DNA of 38,919 bases, taken from Clostridia bacterium. Its GTDB lineage: Bacteria > Bacillota > Clostridia > RGIG6154. Under the pieces are notes generated by a model, which was given only the letters and a program-made list of their open reading frames with translations, ran no database searches and had not been told where the DNA came from. The position numbers and the translations under genes are program-made. Positions 1 to 7,373 of the stretch are shown in pieces. The DNA lies in NCBI GenBank assembly GCA_017409875.1, contig JAFQRW010000008.1:1-38919 (forward strand). The letters run 5' to 3'. Positions within the stretch are counted from its first letter, which is position 1, and each line of letters starts with the position of its first letter.

Positions 1-668
1 ACAGCGGTCTTCTGCATTGTGCAGATTGCGAACAAAAGCTTTACTTTGTCAGAGGCAAAACACTAAAACCATCAGCGTTTCATTTCATATGCAGCAGGTA
101 CAGAAAACACAAAGGCGAAGAACAATGTACACCACATTCAATACGAGAGGTTGTTCTGGACGAAATCATTCTTGAAGAAATCAGAAGAATTACATACTAT
201 GTCAGAACAAAGACTAAAGAATTCGCAGAATTCATAAATCAAAAAAGCTCCGCTGAAAGCCGAAAAGAATTGTCGGCAAAGTCAGCAGAACTTGGAAGAC
301 TCAAAAAGCGTAAGAATGAGTTGGAATCCCTGTTCAAAAGACTGTATGAAGATAATGTATTCCGTCGAATTACAGACGATCAATTTCAGATGCTATCCGG
401 TAGTTACATAGCAGAGCAAAAGGATATAGATTTGCGAATTCCGGAGTTGGAAGATGAGATTGAAACAATTAAATCTACAACAACAAACACGGATAAGTTT
501 ATTGCACTTGCTAAAAAGTATGTGCATATACAAGAACTAACACCTGAAATTCTGTTGACCTTTGTATCCAAAATCGTTATACATGAACGAAGTGAAAAAT
601 GGTCGAAAAGTGCAACACAGCAAATAGATATATACTTCACTCACATAGGAAATGCATATGCAATTTAA
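1..668 (+). CDS. Serine site-specific recombinase, C-terminal part (cut by window start)
   Basis: The open frame runs from base 3 without a start, so the catalytic N-terminus lies outside the window. The visible ~221 residues begin with a zinc-ribbon pattern (HCADC, then two further cysteines in FICSR and EEQCTP). This is followed by a long helical, charged region typical of the coiled-coil tail of large serine recombinases, and a short hydrophobic/basic end. This is the recombinase zinc beta-ribbon plus C-terminal layout found in Clostridia prophages and conjugative elements. The gene points towards a tRNA pair that starts about 110 bases downstream, which suggests the edge of an integrated element. 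The family call is fairly secure. The type of element and its attachment site cannot be seen. Confidence 0.8.
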   Translation, partial: SGLLHCADCEQKLYFVRGKTLKPSAFHFICSRYRKHKGEEQCTPHSIREVVLDEIILEEIRRITYYVRTKTKEFAEFINQKSSAESRKELSAKSAELGRLKKRKNELESLFKRLYEDNVFRRITDDQFQMLSGSYIAEQKDIDLRIPELEDEIETIKSTTTNTDKFIALAKKYVHIQELTPEILLTFVSKIVIHERSEKWSKSATQQIDIYFTHIGNAYAI

Positions 669-680
669 GGCAAAGGAAAA

Positions 681-706
681 GGGTGAACAGCCTAAACTGT
701 TCACCC
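681..706. repeat. Inverted repeat after the recombinase gene
   Basis: GGGTGAACAG and CTGTTCACCC form a perfect 10-bp stem around the six-base loop CCTAAA, starting 12 bases after the recombinase stop. There is no T-run, so it is not a classical terminator by itself. It may be a transcript 3'-end hairpin or a protein-binding palindrome of the mobile element. Confidence 0.5.
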
Positions 707-750
707 AACTTCCGCACCGTTACAAGTATTTCACTAAACATCCCTTAGAG

Positions 751-774
751 AAACACCCCAAAGGGTGTTTTTTG
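751..774 (+). terminator. Rho-independent terminator after recombinase
   Basis: AAACACCC (751-758) pairs with GGGTGTTT (763-770) around CAAA, and T-rich sequence continues on the plus strand. It ends transcription from the recombinase before the oppositely oriented tRNA-Val. Confidence 0.65.
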
Positions 775-779
775 TTTGG

Positions 780-852
780 TGGGAACAATAGGGCTCGAAC
801 CTATGACCCTCTGCTTGTAAGGCAGATGCTCTCCCAGCTGAGCTATGCTCCC
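780..852 (-). tRNA. tRNA-Val (anticodon TAC)
   Basis: Read on the minus strand, a full cloverleaf is seen. The acceptor GGGAGCA pairs with TGTTCCC (one G-T), D-arm GCTC/GAGC, anticodon stem CTGC/GCAG with loop CTTACAA (anticodon TAC), T-arm with GGTTCGAGCC. The discriminator base is A and no CCA is encoded. It is the second gene of a Met-Val pair driven from 959-987. Confidence 0.93.
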
Positions 853-855
853 ATA

Positions 856-932
856 TGGTAGCGGCGAGTGGACTTGAACCACCGACCTAACGGGTATGAA
901 CCGTTTGCTCTAGCCAACTGAGCTACACCGCC
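856..932 (-). tRNA. tRNA-Met, elongator type (anticodon CAT)
   Basis: On the minus strand the acceptor GGCGGTG pairs with CGCCGCT (two G-T pairs), followed by A and an encoded CCA. The anticodon stem AACGG/CCGTT encloses TTCATAC, giving anticodon CAT. It lacks the three G-C pairs of an initiator anticodon stem and has a paired first base, so initiator tRNA is unlikely. The alternative is tRNA-Ile with a modified CAT anticodon, which sequence alone does not exclude. Confidence 0.88.
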
Positions 933-958
933 ATATTTTTGCCAAATCAGCAATAAAT

Positions 959-987
959 ATTATAGCAAACAAATGTATCTTTGTCAA
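959..987 (-). promoter_or_regulatory. Consensus sigma-A promoter for tRNA-Met/tRNA-Val
   Basis: On the minus strand TTGACA (982-987) and TATAAT (959-964) are separated by exactly 17 bases. Both hexamers are perfect consensus, as expected for a strongly expressed stable-RNA unit. Confidence 0.85.
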
Positions 988-994
988 TAGTTTT

Positions 995-1765
995 TTAGAA
1001 AAATTTTGACTGTTCGTCAATTCTCACATTAGCTCCATTTTTAAACGGGTTTATCAAATTGTTATTTGAAATTACACCGTTATCTAACATAGAGTAGGCA
1101 GACAAATGGTCAACAATAACAGAGTCTAATAAAAACTTTTTCATGCCTATGAGTGCATTTAATAAACGTTCAGTGCTTTCAATATCCCGAGGGGATGGGA
1201 AAGTGTTTCCCGAGGTGTGGTTGTGCCCTAAAACAACATAGTAAGCCTTAAACAGTATTGCAGACTGAACTATTTTATCAATATAAATTCCGGTTGAATC
1301 AATACCGCCCTCTGACAATTTTTCATACTTAATAAGACGCTTTGACTTGTCTAAGTAAAGCGCATAAGCACACTCATATTTATTACCCATGCAAAGAGCC
1401 TGAAAATATTCTATAATCTGACTTGTGCTTTCAAATACAGGCTTTGGCTTTAGCGTACCTAAAAGGTATCTTTTTGTAACGGCTAAAAAAGATGCTAAAT
1501 GAAGGGCAGTTACTTTGCCAATTCCGTCAACCTGCATTAGCTCGTAAGCAGACGCCTCTAAAACATTGTTAAAACTCCCGAACTTGTCAATCAGTTTATG
1601 TGCAAGCGAGTTGGTATCTCCCTGAGGTACGCTTTGAAACAACAAAAACTCCAAAAGCTCATGGTCAAGCATAGAGTCAAAGGTGGTGTTAGAAAGCAGC
1701 TTTTCACGAACACGGCTTCTGTGCCCTTGATGTATGTTGGTTTTTGCAAGTTTGTTGTTTTCCAC
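995..1765 (-). CDS. radC: RadC-like JAB/MPN domain protein
   Basis: The 256-residue product has the RadC-family N-terminus (HQGHRSRVREKLL), a helix-hairpin-helix (VDGIGKVTA, about 79-87) and a C-terminal JAB/MPN metal-binding motif: H181, H183, S185-G186 and D194 in HNHTSG....PSPRD. The family was named for a supposed repair role that has not held up, and the biochemical function is unsettled. The start is GTG with AAGGGG seven or so bases upstream. The gene is alone on the minus strand downstream of the RHH gene, from which a hairpin separates it. Confidence 0.85.
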   Translation of the reverse strand: MENNKLAKTNIHQGHRSRVREKLLSNTTFDSMLDHELLEFLLFQSVPQGDTNSLAHKLIDKFGSFNNVLEASAYELMQVDGIGKVTALHLASFLAVTKRYLLGTLKPKPVFESTSQIIEYFQALCMGNKYECAYALYLDKSKRLIKYEKLSEGGIDSTGIYIDKIVQSAILFKAYYVVLGHNHTSGNTFPSPRDIESTERLLNALIGMKKFLLDSVIVDHLSAYSMLDNGVISNNNLINPFKNGANVRIDEQSKFF

Positions 1766-1799
1766 AAGTTTTCACCCCTTAGACTGTATTTTACCACAA

Positions 1800-1827
1800 A
1801 ATAAGCCGTTTTTCAACACGGCTTATT
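1800..1827 (-). terminator. Hairpin at the end of the RHH gene
   Basis: AATAAGCCGT (1800-1809) and ACGGCTTATT (1818-1827) form a 10-bp stem with an 8-base loop. The stop codon of the small RHH gene sits inside the hairpin. The following minus-strand sequence is T-rich, so a terminator between the RHH gene and radC is likely. Confidence 0.55.
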
Positions 1828-2001
1828 GTTGTCATCTTTATTTTGTTGCATATTATCAATAGCATACTCACAGCATTGAATAACAAAACTGTTTAGCGAA
1901 ACATTCTCATTTTGTGCAATTATTGACATTTTTTCAATCAGGTTTTTAGGAAATCTTAAAGTTTTGTTAACAGTTTCCTGTGTGCGTCGCACTTTAAACA
2001 T
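1813..2001 (-). CDS. Small ribbon-helix-helix (CopG/Arc-like) protein
   Basis: The 62-residue protein begins with a basic strand-like segment (VNKTLRFPKNL) followed by two helices (IEKMSIIAQNENVS and LNSFVIQCCEYAIDNM), the fold expected of Arc/CopG ribbon-helix-helix DNA-binding proteins. The C-terminus is a short charged tail. No toxin gene is adjacent, since the downstream neighbour is radC, so an antitoxin role is not supported. It could be an autoregulator or part of a larger regulatory system. The target is unknown. Confidence 0.65.
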   Translation of the reverse strand: MFKVRRTQETVNKTLRFPKNLIEKMSIIAQNENVSLNSFVIQCCEYAIDNMQQNKDDNNKPC

Positions 2002-2134
2002 TTAAATCACATCCTCATACTTATTATAAAGCAATTTAGCAATGAAATACATACGCGATATTTGCATCATAATCAATAGTGCATTTTGCATACATATGTG
2101 CTCAATTTTATGTGTAATAATAAAACTGTTTTTT

Positions 2135-2167
2135 ATACAAAAAAACCACACCAGAAGGTGTGGTTTT
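2135..2167 (-). terminator. Terminator after hinT
   Basis: On the minus strand an 11-bp stem (AAAACCACACC / GGTGTGGTTTT, loop of four at 2153-2156) is followed by a run of T, directly after the hinT stop at 2171. Confidence 0.85.
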
Positions 2168-2170
2168 GAA

Positions 2171-2521
<351 letters not shown>

Positions 2522-5161
2522 TTAATTTATCATACCTTCAACAAGTGCTTGTACAGCTTTAATAGCATCAGCTATTTTTGATGCATCTTTTCCGCCACCA
2601 CGTGCTAAGTCTGGCTTACCGCCACCGCTACCGCCTGCGATTTTTGTAATTTCTTTAATAATGTTTCCTGCATGAATACCTTTTGAAAGTGCATCTTTGT
2701 TTGCCATTGCGATAAAGCTGATTTTATCATCTTTTTCTGATGCTAAAGCGATAACTCCAGCACCGTTTAATTTGTCTTTTAACTTGTCTCCCATAACAGC
2801 AAGGTCATTTGCTGCCAGTGAAGGAACTGCCGATGCAATAACTTTAACACCGTTTATATCAACTGCTGATGCTAAAATGTCGTCTACCATACCGCCTGCA
2901 AGTTTTGATGTGAGTTCATCGATTTTCTTGCCTGCATCTTTAAGCTCTGTAATTACAGATGCCGCTTTTGCATCAATTTCATTAATATTTGATTTTAATA
3001 TTTCAGCAGTTTTTGTAATCAAAGCGTCTTTTTGAGCAATGTAATCTAAAACGCCCTTGCCTGTAATAGCCTCAATTCTTCTTACGCCTGCAGCAACACC
3101 GTTTTCTGAAATAATTTTAAACAAGCCGCAAACAGAGGTGTTTGAAATATGAGTACCGCCGCAAAATTCAATGGAAAAATCGCCCATAGAAACAACACGC
3201 ACTACATCGCCGTATTTCTCGCCAAACTGTGCTGCGGCACCAAGTTTTTTAGCCTCGTCTATTGGCAATTCCTGAACATTAATCTCCATAGCGTCTAAAA
3301 TAGCTGTGTTTACTATTTCTTCTACTGCTTTTATTTCATCTTGCGTCATAGCCTCAAAATGTGAAAAGTCAAAACGAAGTCTGTCGGCAGAAACAAACGA
3401 GCCTGCCTGTGCAACGTGTGAACCTAATACATCTTTAAGTGCCTTGTGAAGCAAATGTGTAGCACTGTGGTTTCTTGAAACAGCAGCTCTGTTTTTAGAA
3501 TCAACAGTAAGCGTAACATTGTCATTTAAAGCAAATGTGCCATTTTGAACTTCGACTTCGTGAAGGTATATTCCATCTGCGGTCTTTTTGGTGTATATAA
3601 CCTTTGCCTTGGCATCAGAAGAAGAAATTGTACCAATATCGCCAACCTGACCGCCCATTTCAGCATAAAATGGAGTGCTTTTTGTAACAATAATACCGCT
3701 TTGACCACATTCTATTGAAGATGAAATTTCCCCCTCATTAACTATACCCAAAATATTGCTGTCAATAGTTAATGTGTTATAGCCGACAAACTCAGTTGCG
3801 CCTTTTGCAAGCTCAAAATTGTAAACGGCATCGCCGTCCCAGCTTGAACCGTCTGCACGTGCATCACGGGCAGTTTTTTTCTGTTCCTGCATAGCTCTGT
3901 TAAAGCCGTCAACATCAACTTCTAAGCCTTGTTCGCCTGCCATTTCTATAGTAAGGTCAAGAGGGAAACCGTAAGTATCGTGAAGCTTAAATGCCTCATC
4001 ACTGCTTAAAGTTTTTCTGCCTGCTTTTTTTGCCTCATTAATATATTCTGTCAAAACCATAATGCCGTTGTCAATGGTAACGTCAAAACGTTCTTCTTCG
4101 ATTTTAATAATCTTTTTAATGTAATCTCTTTTTTCCTCAAGCTCAGGATAAGCACATTTTGAACAGTCAATAACAGTATCGGCAATTTCATTCAAAAACT
4201 GTCTGTTAATATTAAGAAGTTTTCCGTGACGAGCGGCTCTTCTTAAAAGCCTTCTTAAAACATAGCCTCTTCCTTCGTTTGAAGGAATTACACCGTCTGA
4301 TACCATCATAACTGTGCTTCTGATATGGTCGCTGATTACACGGAGTGAAATATCTTTCTTTTCATCTTTCTTATATTCAAGATTTGCAATTTTGCAGATA
4401 TGTTTAATTACATCCTGAACAGTGTCAACCTCAAACAGGTTGTCCACGCCCTGCATAACAACTGCTAAGCGCTCTAAACCCATACCTGTATCAATGTTAG
4501 GATTGGGAAGTCTGTTGTAATTGCCGTCTTCGTCTTTGTCAAACTGAGTAAATACAAGGTTCCATACTTCCATAAAACGGTCACATTCGCAGCCAACACC
4601 GCAATTTTCACTTCCGCAACCGTATTTTTCGCCTCTGTCAAAATAAATTTCTGAGCAAGGACCGCAAGGTCCTGTGCCATGTTCCCAGAAGTTATCTTCT
4701 TTGCCAAGCTTAACAATATGAGAAGGGTCAACTCCCACATGGTTTATCCATATATCTCTTGCCTCGTCATCTTCTTCATATACTGAAACCCAAAGCTTGT
4801 CTTCAGGAATTTCCATAATCTTTGTAAAAAATTCCCACGCCCAGGAGGTAGCTTCTTTTTTAAAGTAATCACCAAAAGAGAAGTTACCCAGCATTTCAAA
4901 ATAAGTGCCATGGCGGGCAGTTTTACCTACGTTTTCAATGTCACCCGTTCTTATACATTTCTGACAGGTAGTAACACGCCTTTTAGGAGCAGTTTCAGGG
5001 TTTTGAAACCATGCCTTCATAGGCGCCATACCTGAATTTATTAAAAGTAAGCTTGCGTCGTTTTTAGGCACAAGTGAAAAGCTGTCCAATCTTAAACAGT
5101 CTTTTGATTCAAAAAAGCTTAAAAACTTTTCTCTTATTTCGTTTAATCCGGTATATTTCAT
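2522..5161 (-). CDS. alaS: Alanyl-tRNA synthetase
   Basis: The 879-residue cytoplasmic enzyme charges tRNA-Ala. The class II catalytic core is at the N-terminus (motif regions around NSGMAPMKAWF and RHGTYFEMLGNFSFGDYF), followed by the tRNA-recognition domain. The editing domain has zinc ligands H565 and H569 (HSATH) and C667 and H671 (CGGTH). The C-terminus is the DHHA1/C-Ala region with a glycine-rich GGSGGGKPDLARGGG stretch. A four-cysteine cluster near residues 180-190 (CGSENCGVGCECD) is a variant insertion. The leader from the predicted promoter is only about 25-35 bases, so T-box control is not possible from that promoter. It is co-directional with hinT. Confidence 0.97.
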   Translation of the reverse strand: MKYTGLNEIREKFLSFFESKDCLRLDSFSLVPKNDASLLLINSGMAPMKAWFQNPETAPKRRVTTCQKCIRTGDIENVGKTARHGTYFEMLGNFSFGDYFKKEATSWAWEFFTKIMEIPEDKLWVSVYEEDDEARDIWINHVGVDPSHIVKLGKEDNFWEHGTGPCGPCSEIYFDRGEKYGCGSENCGVGCECDRFMEVWNLVFTQFDKDEDGNYNRLPNPNIDTGMGLERLAVVMQGVDNLFEVDTVQDVIKHICKIANLEYKKDEKKDISLRVISDHIRSTVMMVSDGVIPSNEGRGYVLRRLLRRAARHGKLLNINRQFLNEIADTVIDCSKCAYPELEEKRDYIKKIIKIEEERFDVTIDNGIMVLTEYINEAKKAGRKTLSSDEAFKLHDTYGFPLDLTIEMAGEQGLEVDVDGFNRAMQEQKKTARDARADGSSWDGDAVYNFELAKGATEFVGYNTLTIDSNILGIVNEGEISSSIECGQSGIIVTKSTPFYAEMGGQVGDIGTISSSDAKAKVIYTKKTADGIYLHEVEVQNGTFALNDNVTLTVDSKNRAAVSRNHSATHLLHKALKDVLGSHVAQAGSFVSADRLRFDFSHFEAMTQDEIKAVEEIVNTAILDAMEINVQELPIDEAKKLGAAAQFGEKYGDVVRVVSMGDFSIEFCGGTHISNTSVCGLFKIISENGVAAGVRRIEAITGKGVLDYIAQKDALITKTAEILKSNINEIDAKAASVITELKDAGKKIDELTSKLAGGMVDDILASAVDINGVKVIASAVPSLAANDLAVMGDKLKDKLNGAGVIALASEKDDKISFIAMANKDALSKGIHAGNIIKEITKIAGGSGGGKPDLARGGGKDASKIADAIKAVQALVEGMIN

Positions 5162-5194
5162 TGCCTCAACTCCATAAATACATACTTACAGTAA

Positions 5195-5223
5195 AGTATA
5201 TCATTTTTGATAGCAAATGTCAA
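5195..5223 (-). promoter_or_regulatory. Sigma-A promoter for alaS-hinT
   Basis: On the minus strand TTGACA (5218-5223) and TATACT (5195-5200) have a 17-base spacer, just upstream of the alaS start at 5161. Confidence 0.8.
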
Positions 5224-5252
5224 AATATTTTCAGGAATTTAATTAAAAAGTA

Positions 5253-5281
5253 TTGATTTTTTTTAATGTTTGTTGTATACT
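5253..5281 (+). promoter_or_regulatory. Sigma-A promoter for the tRNA-like RNA / tRNA-Glu unit
   Basis: TTGATT (5253-5258) and TATACT (5276-5281) are separated by 17 bases. It lies back to back with the alaS promoter and about 70 bases before the tRNA-like sequence. No other plus-strand promoter is evident before tRNA-Glu, so both RNAs probably share it. Confidence 0.65.
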
Positions 5282-5306
5282 TAACGAGTGCAGAATTGTG
5301 ATAAAT

Positions 5307-5327
5307 AAAAATCGCTCCGCGATTTTT
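5307..5327. repeat. Small hairpin in the leader of the tRNA-like RNA
   Basis: AAAAATCGC and GCGATTTTT form a perfect 9-bp stem around TCC, lying between the promoter and the tRNA-like element. Its T-rich right arm makes it resemble a weak terminator or attenuator. It could instead be a small dispersed palindrome. Confidence 0.5.
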
Positions 5328-5353
5328 GACCCCAATTATTCATTTACTGATAA

Positions 5354-5538
5354 GGCTCTATCGTCTAATGGTTAGGACTTTGGCCCCAAGAGGCCGGAAT
5401 AGGGGTGTCCGCGCAGCGACCGCCGCCGGTGGCGGAAAAAGGGAGCGCGCAAGGGCTGTGCCGCGGTCGGAAAATCGAGCGGAAGCGGAAAGATTTTCCG
5501 GGTACCGCAAACGGGTAGAATCCCGGATGAGAACCCCA
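5354..5538 (+). ncRNA. tRNA-Glu-derived, GC-rich structured RNA (unrecognised)
   Basis: The first 26 or so bases (acceptor 5' strand, D-arm) are identical to the tRNA-Glu gene at 5565, and a 15-base block around GGCCGGAATAGGGGT is shared again. The anticodon arm between them has diverged (TTTGGCC / GGCCGGA stem, six-base loop CCAAGA, no U33). After AGGGGT a segment of about 130 bases follows that is about 65% GC by hand count, in an otherwise AT-rich window. Possible stems are GGGGT 5402-5406 with ACCCC 5533-5537; GCGCAGC 5411-5417 with GCTGTGC 5455-5461; CGACCG 5417-5422 with CGGTCG 5464-5469; CCGCC 5423-5427 with GGCGG 5431-5435; CGGAAAATC 5468-5476 with GATTTTCCG 5492-5500; CCGGG 5498-5502 with CCCGG 5522-5526. 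Some of these compete or cross. Near the 3' end CGGG-TAGAAT-CCCG resembles a T-arm, then AGAACC and CCA. It may be a dedicated ncRNA or a tRNA gene broken by an insertion. I do not recognise the family. Confidence 0.5.
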
Positions 5539-5564
5539 CAAAAGAACATAAAAAATAAATATAA

Positions 5565-5639
5565 GGCTCTATCGTCTAATGGTTAGGACACGGCCCTCTC
5601 AAGGCCGGAATAGGGGTTCGAATCCCCTTAGAGTCACCA
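5565..5639 (+). tRNA. tRNA-Glu (anticodon CTC)
   Basis: A full cloverleaf is seen: acceptor GGCTCTA pairs with TAGAGTC, anticodon stem CGGCC/GGCCG with loop CTCTCAA (anticodon CTC), T-arm AGGGG/CCCCT with loop TTCGAAT, discriminator A and encoded CCA. It lies 26 bases after the tRNA-like RNA and directly before a strong terminator. Confidence 0.95.
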
Positions 5640-5674
5640 AAATAAAAAAGTGCCTTCTGGCACTTTTTTATTTT
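5639..5674. terminator. Strong bidirectional terminator
   Basis: AAAATAAAAAAGTGCC (5639-5654) and GGCACTTTTTTATTTT (5659-5674) form a perfect 16-bp stem around TTCT. T-rich arms on both strands let it serve tRNA-Glu on plus and mtaB on minus. Confidence 0.9.
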
Positions 5675-5675
5675 G

Positions 5676-5692
5676 CTAAGGGGATTCGAACC
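5676..5692 (-). repeat. Inverted 17-base copy of the tRNA-Glu T-arm
   Basis: The 17 bases are the exact reverse complement of 5615-5631, which covers the T-loop and the start of the acceptor 3' strand of tRNA-Glu. The two copies flank the terminator hairpin, making a larger interrupted palindrome. Such a tRNA 3' fragment is what a past integration event would leave, but no integrase remains here. Confidence 0.6.
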
Positions 5693-5704
5693 TTGATATA
5701 AGAA

Positions 5705-6985
5705 TTAATTAACAATTATATCTTTCGTTAAAGTTACATCAACAATTTTGTGTGAAATATCTGTATCAGATTTTATGCGAACAGTGATATAATTAGGCGT
5801 ATAGCCTTCGTAAATATCAGGTGAAACTTCACGTTCAAACAAAACAGGATAAGTATTGCCAATAACAGAGTTATAAAAATCCTGCTTTGTTATATTTGCG
5901 ATTGCAGACATTCTTTTTACTCTGATATCCTTAACGCTTTTTTCAATCTGCCCATCCATAGCTGCGGCTTTTGTACCTTCTCTTATGGAATATGGGAAAA
6001 CGTGAACATGAGAAAAACCAATGGTTTTAGCAAACGTCAAAGACTTCTCAAATTCCTCATCTGTTTCACCGGGAAAACCTACAATTATGTCAGTCGTTAT
6101 TCCTGCATCAGGGAAAAACTTTCTGATTAAATCAATGGCATTTTGGTATTCTTTGGTAGTATATCTGCGGTTCATTCTTTTTAAAACGCTGTCGCATCCG
6201 CTTTGAAGTGATAAGTGAAATGACGGGCAAAATTTGCCTGTGTTTTTTACCCGGGTGAGAAAATCTTCGGTTATGATTACAGGCTCTAAAGAACCAAGCC
6301 TTATTCTTTTTATACTGTCTTGCTTTGCAGCAAGTTCAATTACGTCGATAAGGCTGACATCACTTTTAAAATCTTTGCCAAAGGCTGCTACTTGTATTCC
6401 GGTTAAAACAATCTCTTTAAAATTGTTTTCGCCAAGTTTTTTAAGTTCTGAGTAGATTTCCTCCATATTTCGGCTTCTTACCGGACCTCTTACATAAGGA
6501 ATTATGCAGTAAGAGCAAAATCTGTCACAGCCGTCTTCAATTTTAAGCATAGCACGGGCTTTGTTCTGATAGGTTGTAAGTGGAGTTTCTTCGAACTCAC
6601 GATGGTTTTTTAAGTCTTCAACCATTACCACCTGAGTTTTTTGTTTAATGAAGCTTTCTACTGCCTCAACAATTTTGCCTTTCATACCGGTACCCAAAAT
6701 TATATCGGCCTCTTTTAACGTCTGACCTTCTTTAATTAAATACTGGGCATAACATCCTGCCAGAACGGTAATTGCATCAGGATTTTGCCTTTTTGCACGG
6801 CGTACTGCCTGACGTGTTTTTTTGTCGCCTGTCCCCGTTACCGTGCAGGAATTTATGACATATATATCGCATATTTCACTAAAATCACAAAGTGTATAAC
6901 CATTTTTTAAGAAACATTCGCTCATTGCCTCTGTTTCATATTGGTTTACTCTGCATCCTAATGTAAAAAAGCTGACTTTTTTCAA
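5705..6985 (-). CDS. mtaB: tRNA-t6A37 methylthiotransferase MtaB
   Basis: This radical-SAM enzyme adds a methylthio group to t6A at position 37 of ANN-decoding tRNAs, giving ms2t6A. The UPF0004 domain carries three cluster cysteines (C11 in TLGCRVNQYE, C47 in NSCTVT, C78 in LAGCYAQ). The radical SAM CxxxCxxC is C153-C157-C160 (GCDRFCSYC), and a TRAM-like C-terminus follows. I chose the TTG start at 6985 because AGGGGG lies at good spacing and the conserved KKVSFFTLGC follows at once. The in-frame ATG at 7018 has no ribosome site. The product is 426 residues. Confidence 0.92.
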   Translation of the reverse strand: MKKVSFFTLGCRVNQYETEAMSECFLKNGYTLCDFSEICDIYVINSCTVTGTGDKKTRQAVRRAKRQNPDAITVLAGCYAQYLIKEGQTLKEADIILGTGMKGKIVEAVESFIKQKTQVVMVEDLKNHREFEETPLTTYQNKARAMLKIEDGCDRFCSYCIIPYVRGPVRSRNMEEIYSELKKLGENNFKEIVLTGIQVAAFGKDFKSDVSLIDVIELAAKQDSIKRIRLGSLEPVIITEDFLTRVKNTGKFCPSFHLSLQSGCDSVLKRMNRRYTTKEYQNAIDLIRKFFPDAGITTDIIVGFPGETDEEFEKSLTFAKTIGFSHVHVFPYSIREGTKAAAMDGQIEKSVKDIRVKRMSAIANITKQDFYNSVIGNTYPVLFEREVSPDIYEGYTPNYITVRIKSDTDISHKIVDVTLTKDIIVN

Positions 6986-7025
6986 TACTAATATCCCCCT
7001 GTATGTAAAATTTTTCATAAAATAA

Positions 7026-7054
7026 TTGACTATTTTACCAAATTGATGTATTAT
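7026..7054 (+). promoter_or_regulatory. Sigma-A promoter for the HPr-like gene
   Basis: TTGACT (7026-7031), 17-base spacer, TATTAT (7049-7054), followed by AAAAGGAGG and the ATG at 7081. Confidence 0.75.
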
Positions 7055-7080
7055 ATATAAAAAAAGGAGGTAACTAAATT

Positions 7081-7311
7081 ATGAAAAACTTTAATATTAT
7101 GCTTCATTCAATCAATGACGTAAAAACATTTGTAAACGCTGTTAACAAATATGATTTTGATGTTGACCTTACATCAGGCAGATACGTAGTTGATGCAAAA
7201 TCAATTATGGGTATCTTTTCACTTGATTTGTCAAAACCTATCAAAGTAGAAGTTTATTCCGAAGATGTGGGTGCATTTATGGATGAAATGAAACCCTTTA
7301 TCATTGATTAA
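7081..7311 (+). CDS. HPr-like protein without the HARP phospho-site
   Basis: This 76-residue protein aligns with HPr of the phosphotransferase system through NKYDFDVDL and the regulatory-serine region KSIMGIFSLDL (Ser41, equivalent to HPr Ser46). The catalytic His-Ala-Arg-Pro signature is absent: the region reads LHSINDVKTFVN, with no Arg-Pro. A lone His at 9 is near but not properly placed. It is also a little shorter than the usual 85-88 residues. It therefore probably does not carry phosphate from enzyme I, and a regulatory or structural role is inferred. It is monocistronic, with its own promoter and terminator. Confidence 0.8.
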   Translation: MKNFNIMLHSINDVKTFVNAVNKYDFDVDLTSGRYVVDAKSIMGIFSLDLSKPIKVEVYSEDVGAFMDEMKPFIID

Positions 7312-7323
7312 TATAAAATTGTT

Positions 7324-7351
7324 GAAGCCTTTTTTAAAGGCTTCTTTTTTT
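7324..7351 (+). terminator. Terminator after the HPr-like gene
   Basis: GAAGCCTTT pairs with AAAGGCTTC (9 bp, loop TTT), followed by seven T. Confidence 0.9.
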
Positions 7352-7373
7352 CGCAAATATTTTACATATACAG

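Noticed and set aside
652-861. Open frame of 69 codons on plus
   Set aside because: It runs through a terminator and tRNA-Val on the other strand and has no ribosome site.
856-932. Initiator tRNA-Met
   Set aside because: The anticodon stem lacks three consecutive G-C pairs and the first acceptor pair is G-T rather than the C-A mismatch of initiators.
1813-2001. Antitoxin of a toxin-antitoxin pair
   Set aside because: No small toxin-like gene is adjacent; radC and hinT flank it.
5162-5260. T-box riboswitch before alaS
   Set aside because: The predicted promoter leaves only about 30 bases of leader, and no specifier or antiterminator structure is seen.
5354-5430. A functional second tRNA-Glu
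   Set aside because: The 3' acceptor strand TAGAGTC is missing, the anticodon loop has six bases with no U33, and the T-arm is interrupted.
5326-5586. Open frames on both strands across the GC-rich segment (86 and 63 codons)
   Set aside because: They exist because GC-rich sequence lacks stop codons. There is no ribosome site, the products are Arg/Ala/Gly-rich and low in complexity, and the plus frame runs into tRNA-Glu.
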